Assembly: GCA_028284155.1 (NCBI GenBank)
Contig: JANQSF010000118.1
Coordinates: forward strand, 1-46,082
From: Phycisphaeraceae bacterium
GTDB lineage: Bacteria > Planctomycetota > Phycisphaerae > Phycisphaerales > Phycisphaeraceae
Reading direction: 5' to 3'
Length of the DNA: 46,082 bases
Positions 32,958-40,107 of the stretch are shown piece after piece. Below the pieces are notes generated by a model, which saw only the letters and a list, made by a program, of their open reading frames with translations, was not told where the DNA came from and ran no database searches. The translations under genes and the position numbers were made by a program. How positions within the stretch are numbered: position 1 is the stretch's first letter; every line of letters begins with the position of its first letter.

Positions 32958-33056
32958 AGGCGATCCCCTTGTGCGGGTAGGTTGACTCGTTCACAGCCCC
33001 GTAGGGTGCAACGTCTAATCATAGTCCGTTATTCCGTCGCCAGAGCGGCGGTTCGT

Positions 33057-34064
33057 TCAGCCTGTAAACCCCGCAAGCCTTGCGGTTTGGGCGTAATCCC
33101 GCCCGCCCGTGCAGCCGCCCACGCTCGTCACGCAGCACGCCCCCGCGGCTGTGCCCAGCCGACCCGCGTCGGCCACGCTCATCCCCTTGATCAGCCCGGT
33201 CAACAGCCCCGCGTAGAAGCTGTCGCCCGCGCCGGTCGTGTCGATCACGTCGCCCGGCGGGTCGACGATCGGCACCTGAATGTATTCGCCGTCGCGCTCG
33301 CTCAGCAGCACGCCGGCCTTGCCCAGTTTCACACCTAACAACGCGGGCGCGCCACTCCCCGACGACGTTGGCCCAAGCCCCGCGTCGCACGCGCGGTAAC
33401 GCTCGATGATCTTGCGCGGGTCGTCGTCGGCCGAAATGCCTGTCTGATGACAAGCCTCGGCGTGCGACGGCACGTACACATCCAGGTGCGGCAGGATCGA
33501 CGCCAACGGCTCCATCCCGCCGCCCGTGCCGGCCGCGTCCATCGCCGTACGCACGCCCCGCCGCCGCATCGCCTCCAACACACCCGGCAGGTCGTCCTGC
33601 AGGTTCGGCATCAGGCTGTAGTACCCAAGCAGGACGAACTTCGACGACGCGAACAGGTCCATGCGATCCAGGAACGCCTGCGCGTTGAGTGACTTGGGCG
33701 CGCCGACGGTGTGCAGGAACGACCGCTCGCCCGATGCGTCGATCGCCACGACCGTCGTACTCGTGGCCAACGTGTCGTGCGTCATCAGAGGCGACGTGTC
33801 CACTCCCGCGCTCTCGTACAACCCGCGAACGACCGGCCCCCACGCGTCGTCGCCGACGTAGCTGAACGCGGCGACCTTCATGCCCATGCGCGCCATCGTG
33901 ATCCCGCTGTTCGACACGATGCCGCCACCGGTCAGCAGCATCGGCTCGATCTCGTGCAACACGCCGCGCCCGATCGGCGTGTCCAGGTCGACCGGCCGAC
34001 ACAGCATGTCGATCACGCAGGAGCCGCACACGATGCAGTCGTAAATCTTCGCAACGTCGCTCAT
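33057..34064 (-). CDS. PfkB/ribokinase-family carbohydrate kinase
   Basis: A 335-residue protein from ATG 34064; the frame is open further but that is probably untranslated. It has GGGIVSNSGITMARMGMKV early (about 47-65, substrate side) and DTTGAGDSFYAGLLTGL near the C-terminus, whose GAGD contains the catalytic Asp and anion hole. The enzyme phosphorylates a sugar or nucleoside with ATP; the substrate cannot be read from sequence. It stands alone, with no sugar operon in sight. Confidence 0.85.
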   Translation of the reverse strand: MSDVAKIYDCIVCGSCVIDMLCRPVDLDTPIGRGVLHEIEPMLLTGGGIVSNSGITMARMGMKVAAFSYVGDDAWGPVVRGLYESAGVDTSPLMTHDTLATSTTVVAIDASGERSFLHTVGAPKSLNAQAFLDRMDLFASSKFVLLGYYSLMPNLQDDLPGVLEAMRRRGVRTAMDAAGTGGGMEPLASILPHLDVYVPSHAEACHQTGISADDDPRKIIERYRACDAGLGPTSSGSGAPALLGVKLGKAGVLLSERDGEYIQVPIVDPPGDVIDTTGAGDSFYAGLLTGLIKGMSVADAGRLGTAAGACCVTSVGGCTGGRDYAQTARLAGFTG

Positions 34065-34116
34065 GCGGCAGAGGATACCCAAACGCCGCCCCCAATGCCG
34101 CACTCAACATTGCGAC

Positions 34117-34265
34117 CTCTGAACAACCTCTCCCTTTGGGAGAGGTCGGCGGCCTTGCCGCCGGGTGAGGGTTCGGCCCGACCGTGCTCCAACTCTCAAT
34201 GGGACGTTGACTGCGCAGAGCCCTCACCCCAACCCTCTCCCAAAGGGAGAGGGGGTTATTCAGAG
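34117..34265. repeat. Palindromic intergenic element with two hairpins
   Basis: The outer inverted repeats CTCTGAACAACC (34117-34128) and GGTTATTCAGAG (34254-34265) differ at one base. Inside each lies a hairpin: CCTCTCCC-TTT-GGGAGAGG at 34127-34145 and CCCTCTCCC-AAA-GGGAGAGGG at 34233-34253. The whole is a 149-bp mirrored unit, MITE- or REP-like, between convergent gene ends. No transposase is present. Confidence 0.75.
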
Positions 34266-34361
34266 TGCGCACTTCAGAACTCCCCCACCACCCCAAGCCC
34301 GCAGATGGCCTGCTCGGAGGCCTTCTGCGGGATATCCCAAAAGCACAGTTCAACATCAACC

Positions 34362-35729
34362 TCAAATCGCGTGCGGACTGCTCGGCACCACCGCCCCACT
34401 CCGCTCTTCCAACAACCGTTCCAGCCGCGTCACCAGCGCCGCGTCGAGCACGTGCTCGATCATGTCCGCGTCGCGGTCGACGTGGCTCGGCGCGATGTCG
34501 GCGTAGTTGATCAGGTAGATCTCCCACAACCGATGGTTCCGCACGACCCGCGCCGCGTCCGCACGACCCGCTTCCGTCAACCGAACCGACCCGTCGCTGG
34601 CCCGGCTGACCAGCCCCGCGCGACGCGCGGACCGGATCACCCGCCGCAAACGACGTGCAGACCAAGACCGCATGGCCAGCAAAGACTCGAACGACACGGC
34701 GCGACCGCCACTCTCGCCGCGTGCCTCGACGCGTTCATAGACCGCACGCAGCAGGTGCTGCCGACCGACCTTCGCCGACAGCACGACATGCCGCCACGCG
34801 CGCGGCACGACCCCGCGTGCTCGGCCGAACAACATGCTCAGGCCGAAGAACGACGCCGCCACGACCACGATGATCGCCCCGCCCGGCAGGTCCTCGAACA
34901 CCGCGCTGGCAGTCGAACCCAGCCAACCGCTCAGCCCGCCGAGCAACGCCGCCACGACCGCCATCGCCCAAAGCTCGTGCGTCCAGAACCGCGCCGCCGC
35001 GGGCGGGATGATCAGCATCGCGATGATCAGGATCAGCCCGACCGCCTGCAAGCCGACGACCGTCACCACCGTGACCAGCGCGAGCATGACGCCGTCCAGC
35101 CAACCGATCGGCCAACCCTGCGACGCGGCGTACGAGTCGTCGAAGCAGAGGATCGCGAACTCCTTGAACAGCCCAAAGCAAACGATCAGCACCAGCCCGG
35201 CGACGGCGGCGATCATCCACGCGTCGGCCATCACCATCGACGCCGGCTTACCGTAGATGAACGTATCCAATCCCGCGGCCGCGCCGCCCGACCGCTGCGC
35301 GATCGGCATCAGCGCGATCCCCACCGCGAAGAAGACGCTCAACACAATGCCGAGCGCCGCGTCACTCTTGAGCCGCGTGTGACGCGTGATCAGCATCACC
35401 GTCCCCACACCAAGCAACCCACCCGCCGCCGCGCCGGCCAACAACCCGACCATGTTCCGCCCGTCGCCGCCCATCGCGACGTGCAACAGAAACGCCACGC
35501 AGATCCCCGGCAACGTCGCGTGCGACAACGCGTCGCCCATCAGCGACCGCTTGCGCAACAACATGAACGACCCAATCAACCCCGCAGCCGCGCTGAGAAC
35601 CGCCGTGCTGATCACAACCAGTCGCGTGTTGTAGTTCCGCAACGTCAACACCTCGACCACATCCGCCCACGTCGCGCCGTGGTGCGAAAGGTCGTGCGTG
35701 TTGGCGGCGAGTGTGGTGAGCATGATCAA
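34362..35729 (-). CDS. Metal ABC permease fused to a DtxR/MntR-type regulator
   Basis: A 455-residue protein; ATG 35729 or 35723 begins it. Residues 30-305 have eight or nine membrane helices and the ABC-3 permease signature (LMGDALSHATLPGI, AVGLILIIAMLIIPPAAA), the Mn/Zn/Fe family. Residues 320-440 are a soluble DtxR-like regulator: a winged helix (SFESLLAMRSWSARRLRRVI, ARRAGLVSRASDGSVRLTEAG) and a metal-binding helix set (NHRLWEIYLINYADI, DADMIEHVLD). It joins transport and metal sensing in one membrane protein. Permease-DtxR fusions are known, but whether the domain still binds DNA is unclear. Confidence 0.85.
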   Translation of the reverse strand: MIMLTTLAANTHDLSHHGATWADVVEVLTLRNYNTRLVVISTAVLSAAAGLIGSFMLLRKRSLMGDALSHATLPGICVAFLLHVAMGGDGRNMVGLLAGAAAGGLLGVGTVMLITRHTRLKSDAALGIVLSVFFAVGIALMPIAQRSGGAAAGLDTFIYGKPASMVMADAWMIAAVAGLVLIVCFGLFKEFAILCFDDSYAASQGWPIGWLDGVMLALVTVVTVVGLQAVGLILIIAMLIIPPAAARFWTHELWAMAVVAALLGGLSGWLGSTASAVFEDLPGGAIIVVVAASFFGLSMLFGRARGVVPRAWRHVVLSAKVGRQHLLRAVYERVEARGESGGRAVSFESLLAMRSWSARRLRRVIRSARRAGLVSRASDGSVRLTEAGRADAARVVRNHRLWEIYLINYADIAPSHVDRDADMIEHVLDAALVTRLERLLEERSGAVVPSSPHAI

Positions 35730-35735
35730 ACCAGC

Positions 35736-35867
35736 CCAATGCCGTCGCCCCCTTCAGCCCCGGGCTCCGCCCGGGGACCAGACAGCCAACCGCGTGTCTC
35801 AACCCAACACCACCACAAAGCCTCAATCGCCCGGCCCCCGGCCAAAGGCCGGGGCTGAAGGCGTTGG
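35736..35867. repeat. Palindromic element between permease and ATPase genes
   Basis: CCTTCAGCCCCGG (35751-35763) and its exact complement (35849-35861) bound an element that ends directly at the ATPase stop codon; flanking CCAATGCC / GGCGTTGG pair further. Such a hairpin inside an operon could lower expression of the permease relative to upstream genes. Confidence 0.7.
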
Positions 35868-36743
35868 TCACTGTTGCCGCGCCATCGCCTCCGCCGCCTG
35901 GTCAAGCAACGTCAACTTGCCGCCATACGTCTTTTGCAGGTTGTCCGACGTGAACACCTCGTCCGTCGGCCCGGCCGCGACGACGCGCATGTTCAATAGC
36001 AAAACCCAGTCGAAATAGCTCGGCACCGTCTGCAGGTCGTGATGCACGACCAGCGCCGTCTTGCCCGCGTCGCGCAGGTCGTGCAGGATGTTCACGATCG
36101 CCTGCTCCGTCGCCGCGTCGACCGCCGCGAACGGCTCGTCCATGAAGTAGAGCTGCGCGTCTTGCGCCAACGCCCTCGCCAAGAACACGCGCTGCTGCTG
36201 CCCGCCCGAAAGCTGACTGATCTGCCGCTCGGCGAAGTCAGCCATCCCGACCCGCTCCAGCGCATCCAACGACGCGCGGCGATGTGCTTTAGACACACGC
36301 TTGAACCAGCCGATCTTCCCGTAACGACCCATCGCCACCACGTCGAGCGCGCTGACCGGGAAGTCCCAATCGACCGTCTCCCGCTGCGGCACATACCCGA
36401 CCAGCCCGCGCTGCTCGTCGTAAGGCTGGCCGTACACCCGCACACGACCCGACGCCTTCGGCACCAGGTCGAGGCACGCCTTGATCAACGTGCTCTTGCC
36501 CGCGCCGTTCGGCCCGACAATCCCGATCAATTTGCCTTGCGGCGCGTCGAAGTCCACGTCCCACAGCACCGGCTTGCGGTGGTACGCCACCGTCAAGTCG
36601 TGCACGGAAAGCGGCGCGTCCGTCGGGTGCTCGTCGCCACTGGCCCGCAACGGCTGCGGCTCGACCGCCTCGGGCGCGGCCTGCTTCGCAGCGTCATCGG
36701 TCGGCGTCGAGATGTCCGTCGCGTCGTACGTCATATAATTCAT
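35868..36743 (-). CDS. Metal ABC transporter ATP-binding protein
   Basis: A 291-residue protein from ATG 36743. It has Walker A GPNGAGKST (about 76-84), the Q-loop PQRETVDWDFPV, the ABC signature LSGGQQQRVFLARAL (about 178-192), Walker B QLYFMDEPFAAVD and H-loop VHHDL. A 45-residue acidic/Pro extension precedes the domain. It powers metal uptake with the permease (downstream) and the binding lipoprotein (upstream) of the same leftward operon. Confidence 0.92.
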   Translation of the reverse strand: MNYMTYDATDISTPTDDAAKQAAPEAVEPQPLRASGDEHPTDAPLSVHDLTVAYHRKPVLWDVDFDAPQGKLIGIVGPNGAGKSTLIKACLDLVPKASGRVRVYGQPYDEQRGLVGYVPQRETVDWDFPVSALDVVAMGRYGKIGWFKRVSKAHRRASLDALERVGMADFAERQISQLSGGQQQRVFLARALAQDAQLYFMDEPFAAVDAATEQAIVNILHDLRDAGKTALVVHHDLQTVPSYFDWVLLLNMRVVAAGPTDEVFTSDNLQKTYGGKLTLLDQAAEAMARQQ

Positions 36744-36749
36744 TCAAAT

Positions 36750-36809
36750 CCGTTTAGCCGCGGAGCTTGCTCCGCGCGTCACCCCGTGAACCGACGCGGC
36801 AAGCCGCGG
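36750..36809. repeat. Palindromic element between ATPase and binding-protein genes
   Basis: CCGTTTAGCC (36750-36759) pairs perfectly with GGCTAAACGG (36800-36809), extended by GCGG/CCGC with a 2-base bulge; inner segments pair again (CGGAGCTTGCTCCG). This is the third element in the same operon. Confidence 0.75.
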
Positions 36810-36834
36810 GGCTAAACGGTGCGGGGACGCCGCG

Positions 36835-37848
36835 TCACGGCTGCTTCTTTTCTGTCTCACGGAAACCGCCCTCGGGCGCCGTCCCGCCCAGCGCTTTGGT
36901 CACCGTCGTCACGTTGTGATCGATCATGCCGATGTACGTGCCCTCGTACGTGCCGGCCTTGCCCATCGCGTCGGAGAACAGCTCGCCGCCGATCTTGACC
37001 GTGTGGCCTTTTGCCGCGGCGCCTTCGACCAGGGAGCGGACGTTCTTGTCAGCCACACTGCTTTCGACAAACACGGCGCTGATGTTGTTCTCGACCAGGT
37101 AATCGACCAACGACTCAACGCGGCGCAGTCCGGCCTCGCTCTCCGTCGAGATACCCTGAATCCCCATCACCTTCAGCCCATACGCTCGGCCGAAATACCC
37201 GAACGCATCGTGGGCCGTGACCAGCACGCGCTGCTTTTCCGGGATCGACCCGATCGCCGACTTCGCGTACGCGTGCAGTTCCGCAAGCCGTGCGTTGTAC
37301 GCCTTGGCGTTGGCTTGATAGTGCTCGGCGTTGTCCGGGTCGTACTCCGCCAACGTCTTGGCGATCACGTCGACGGCCTTCATCCAGCCCGCGACGTCCA
37401 TCCACACATGCGGGTCGTGATGCTCTTCCTCGTCCTCCATGACATAGTCCTTCACGTCGAGCTGGTCGGTCACGGCGACGACAGGCTTGTCGCGGGCGAA
37501 CTTGACGAAGGTGTCGCCCATCTTGCCCTCGAGCATCAAGCCGTTGTAGAACACGACGTCAGCCCCGTCGATCTGCTGCACGTCGGACAGCGTCGGCTGA
37601 TAGATGTGCGGGTCGACGCCCTCGCCCATCAGGCTCACGACCTCGGCCTTGTCGCCGGCGACCTGCCGGGTGATGTCGGCGATCATCGCCACGGTCGTGA
37701 CGATCTTGTACGGGTATCCGGAGGGTCCGCTGCCGCCGTTCGCGCCGTCGTCTTTGCAACCGACCGAAGCGAACAACACCACGCCGCACAAGGCGGCTAC
37801 CAAAAACAGACGCAGGTAAAGCGACCGGAGTGGTTGGATTACGTTCAT
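36835..37848 (-). CDS. Metal-binding lipoprotein of ABC transporter (ZnuA/MntA/TroA family)
   Basis: A 337-residue protein from ATG 37848. It has a lipoprotein signal (LVAALCGVVLFASVGC, Cys 31), then two lobes joined by a long helix. Metal ligands visible are His 81 (DPHIYQP), His 147 (DPHVWMD) after a short acidic/His loop (MEDEEEHH), a Glu in GISTESEAG and an Asp in YIGMIDHN. The Glu/Asp set favours Mn or Fe over Zn, but this is not certain. It delivers metal to the permease encoded downstream. Confidence 0.9.
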   Translation of the reverse strand: MNVIQPLRSLYLRLFLVAALCGVVLFASVGCKDDGANGGSGPSGYPYKIVTTVAMIADITRQVAGDKAEVVSLMGEGVDPHIYQPTLSDVQQIDGADVVFYNGLMLEGKMGDTFVKFARDKPVVAVTDQLDVKDYVMEDEEEHHDPHVWMDVAGWMKAVDVIAKTLAEYDPDNAEHYQANAKAYNARLAELHAYAKSAIGSIPEKQRVLVTAHDAFGYFGRAYGLKVMGIQGISTESEAGLRRVESLVDYLVENNISAVFVESSVADKNVRSLVEGAAAKGHTVKIGGELFSDAMGKAGTYEGTYIGMIDHNVTTVTKALGGTAPEGGFRETEKKQP

Positions 37849-37890
37849 GGTCTATTGCTCGCAGAAGGGGTGCACGATGCTAGCCCGCCA

Positions 37891-37908
37891 ATTTTGATTA
37901 GTCAAAAT
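37891..37908. promoter_or_regulatory. 18-bp palindromic operator before the metal uptake operon
   Basis: The arms ATTTTGA and TCAAAAT flank the spacer TTAG. It lies 43 bp upstream of the binding lipoprotein start. An AT-rich mirrored site with TTTTGA / TCAAAA arms is typical of DtxR-superfamily operators of Mn/Fe uptake genes. The fused regulator domain at 34362-35729 is a candidate binder. The rest of 37909-38428 has TTGACA at 38021-38026 without a clear -10 partner and no supported gene. Confidence 0.7.
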
Positions 37909-38428
37909 CGAACGTGTGGTCCACAGAAATACGCTCCGCAGGGCTGGACACCGGCGACCTCACACTCCACCGCCCATTCCCCCCTCCCCCAGCGTCGCGA
38001 AACCGACCATAAACTCCCTTTTGACAATGATTAAACGCCCCCGCAACCCAATGTCACTCCGACAAGGGCGACCCGCGCCGCGGGCTGGGAACGACGTTCG
38101 CGTGGCAGGGTCCGCCAAGGTCGTGGCGGGACACGCCATCACCCCGCCAACGTGGCCGTCGCCCGCCGAGCCGAAGCGGCGCGAATACGCACCGTTGCCT
38201 TGTGAGTTGCTCCTTCGCATGCACGGGGGTGAAGGGTCGAATCCGTGCGCATCAGCGCGATCAGCGACCGCGCAAGTCGAATGAATCGCCTTGGATGCGT
38301 CTCAGGTGACCGCCGCCCCGCCAGCGACGTTTGTGCGCGGCGGGCCTCGCCGACGACGAGAACGCAAGCAATGTCACCCCCGACACGCCCGACGCATCCA
38401 AAACCCAACCACCATCGAAGGCCACAAC

Positions 38429-38917
38429 ATGGAACGACGTGAACTCGACCTGCGCACTTACGACGACCTGATCGCCGACGTCAAACACCTGCACGAGGCC
38501 GGCTACGACCGCATCGGCAAGTGGGACCTGGCCTCGACGTGCGAGCATCTGCACAAGTCGATGCACCACGGCCTGCACGGCTTCGACTTCAAGGCCCCGT
38601 TCTTCTTCAAACTGATGCGCCCATTCATCAAGAAGCAACTGTTCGGCACGCGCAAGATCAAGGAAGGCTACAAAGCGCCGGCCGGTTTCGTCTTCGAGCC
38701 GGGCGGCGACGAAGCGAAGGCCGTCGAGGAGCTGTGCGCGATCTCCGAGCAGTACAAGACCGCCACGCAGTTCGCCACCCACCCGCTGTTCGGCGACATG
38801 CCGCCTTCGATGTGGCAGGACTTCCACTGCATCCACGCGTCTCACCACCTGTCGTTCCTGCTGCCCAAGTCGGCTGACCAAGCCAGGTCGGAGGAAGAGG
38901 CCGAGGCCGTGGCGTGA
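38429..38917 (+). CDS. DUF1569-family protein (DinB-like fold)
   Basis: A 162-residue protein; I use ATG 38429 because the upstream part of the frame looks non-coding. The motifs WDLASTCEHLHKSMHHGL and a C-terminal HCIHASHHLSFL match DUF1569 proteins, small four-helix proteins related to DinB with conserved His residues that may bind metal. Function unknown. The GTG of the next gene overlaps its stop. Confidence 0.75.
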   Translation: MERRELDLRTYDDLIADVKHLHEAGYDRIGKWDLASTCEHLHKSMHHGLHGFDFKAPFFFKLMRPFIKKQLFGTRKIKEGYKAPAGFVFEPGGDEAKAVEELCAISEQYKTATQFATHPLFGDMPPSMWQDFHCIHASHHLSFLLPKSADQARSEEEAEAVA

Positions 38918-39357
38918 AGACGCATACGTTCACCTGCGAGCAACGCCTCGACGCTCCACTCAACAACGTGTTCGACTTCTTCAGCGATGCGCACAATCTG
39001 GAAGCGATCACACCGCCGTTCCTACGCTTCGAGGTCGTCACACCCCGTCCGATCGCGATGCAGATCGGCACGCTGATCGACTACCGGCTGCGCGTGCGCG
39101 GCCTGCCCATCCGTTGGCGGAGCGAGATCACCGCGTGGGACCCGCCCCACCGATTCATCGACGAACAACGCCGCGGCCCGTACCGCCTGTGGCATCACGA
39201 ACACCGCTTCGAAGCCGACGGCGACGCGACCATGGCCTACGACGAAGTCACCTACGCCGTGCCGTTGAACTGGCTGTTGCACGGATTCATCCGCAAAGAC
39301 ATCGAACGCATATTCGCGTATCGACAAGAGCAGTTAGAAGCGTGGTTCAATCGTTAG
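38914..39357 (+). CDS. START/SRPBCC-fold ligand-binding protein
   Basis: A 147-residue protein from GTG 38914, overlapping the preceding stop. The strand-helix pattern (FTCEQRLDAPLNNVFDFFSD, NLEAITPPFLRFEV, then DYRLRVRGLPIRWRSEIT and FIDEQRRGPYRLWHHEH) is that of SRPBCC cyclase/dehydrase-like proteins that bind a small hydrophobic ligand. Its partner is probably the DUF1569 gene product. Confidence 0.75.
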   Translation: MKTHTFTCEQRLDAPLNNVFDFFSDAHNLEAITPPFLRFEVVTPRPIAMQIGTLIDYRLRVRGLPIRWRSEITAWDPPHRFIDEQRRGPYRLWHHEHRFEADGDATMAYDEVTYAVPLNWLLHGFIRKDIERIFAYRQEQLEAWFNR

Positions 39358-39422
39358 TCCCGGCCTTTGATTGAGGATCAGATGACAGGTGATTAGAACC
39401 AATCGGAAGGTCGAACGGATCG

Positions 39423-39539
39423 CGTAGGGTGGGTGGAGGCTCTGCGATACCCGCCACGCCGCGTCGAATGAAAACCGGGCGAACCGCTGCGCGAGGGCGT
39501 GTGAATGGTGGGTACCGCCGAGCCTCCACCCACCCTACG
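39423..39539. repeat. Palindromic element with perfect 20-bp arms
   Basis: CGTAGGGTGGGTGGAGGCTC (39423-39442) is exactly complementary to 39520-39539; inner sequences pair partly. The 10-base start GTAGGGTGGG is shared with the element at 39950-40021. It lies just past the stop of the START-like gene and just before the end of the convergent small gene. Confidence 0.85.
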
Positions 39540-39549
39540 TGCTACGAAC

Positions 39550-39906
39550 TCAATCTTCGGCCGGATACACCGGACGATCTTCATGTTCATTGAACACTGA
39601 CCATCCGAGGTGTGATGCGATCTGGCTGGCCAACGATTCATACCACGCTTCATTACCGAAACTCGAACAAATCAGCTCTATGACATTGACCTCGTCAGGC
39701 CAATCCCCGTCGCGCATCGCGTAACTGCCTCTGTTGTCACTGGCAGCCACAATCAATGAGACCCACGGCTCACCGTCAGCCGACTCAAACGTTCCAGACG
39801 GACTCTGATGTAATTGCGGCAAAGCAGCCAAAAAATCGCGAAGACTCGCCGGGTCGGTGAATCTTGAATGCAATTCGTCAGACTTTATCGTCAAGTACCA
39901 CGTCAC
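39550..39906 (-). CDS. Small hypothetical protein bracketed by palindromes
   Basis: A 118-residue acidic protein from ATG 39906. It is strand/helix mixed (MTWYLTIKSDELHSRF, then LRDFLAALPQLHQS, then WVSLIVAASDN), with no signal or membrane segment. Size and acidity resemble immunity proteins of toxin systems, but no toxin is near. It has lower GC than its neighbours and lies between two palindromic elements of the same type. Confidence 0.55.
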   Translation of the reverse strand: MTWYLTIKSDELHSRFTDPASLRDFLAALPQLHQSPSGTFESADGEPWVSLIVAASDNRGSYAMRDGDWPDEVNVIELICSSFGNEAWYESLASQIASHLGWSVFNEHEDRPVYPAED

Positions 39907-39949
39907 TAACAGTCACAATCGAATAGAACTTCGCTAATCAATAGATCGA

Positions 39950-40021
39950 GTAGGGTGGGCATTACCCACCATCGTTTGCCGCCACGTTGCCGTACTCTGT
40001 GGTGGGCAGTGCCCACCCTAC
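39950..40021. repeat. Palindromic element, second GTAGGGTGGG type
   Basis: GTAGGGTGGGC (39950-39960) pairs with 40011-40021, and inner ACCCACCA / TGGTGGG pair as well. It is related to the element at 39423-39539 by its outer ten bases. Confidence 0.8.
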
Positions 40022-40107
40022 GTGGTCGCGAGTGGGCACACAGTCTTCACCGCGGCTCGGACGAAGCCTCGCCCTCCCATTCAGAACGAGACAAACGAAA
40101 CGGCCAA

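Noticed and set aside
31836..33338. A 500-codon rightward open frame.
   Set aside because: It is antisense to the active HtrA-like protease, which has signal peptide, catalytic triad and PDZ.
33019..34665. A 548-codon leftward open frame overlapping the kinase.
   Set aside because: The kinase with its GAGD motif lies in another frame of the same strand; this one is Arg/Gly/Ala-rich without motifs.
33711..35858. A 715-codon rightward open frame.
   Set aside because: It is antisense to the kinase and permease genes, has Arg/His/Gln-rich composition without domains, and arises from high GC at third positions.
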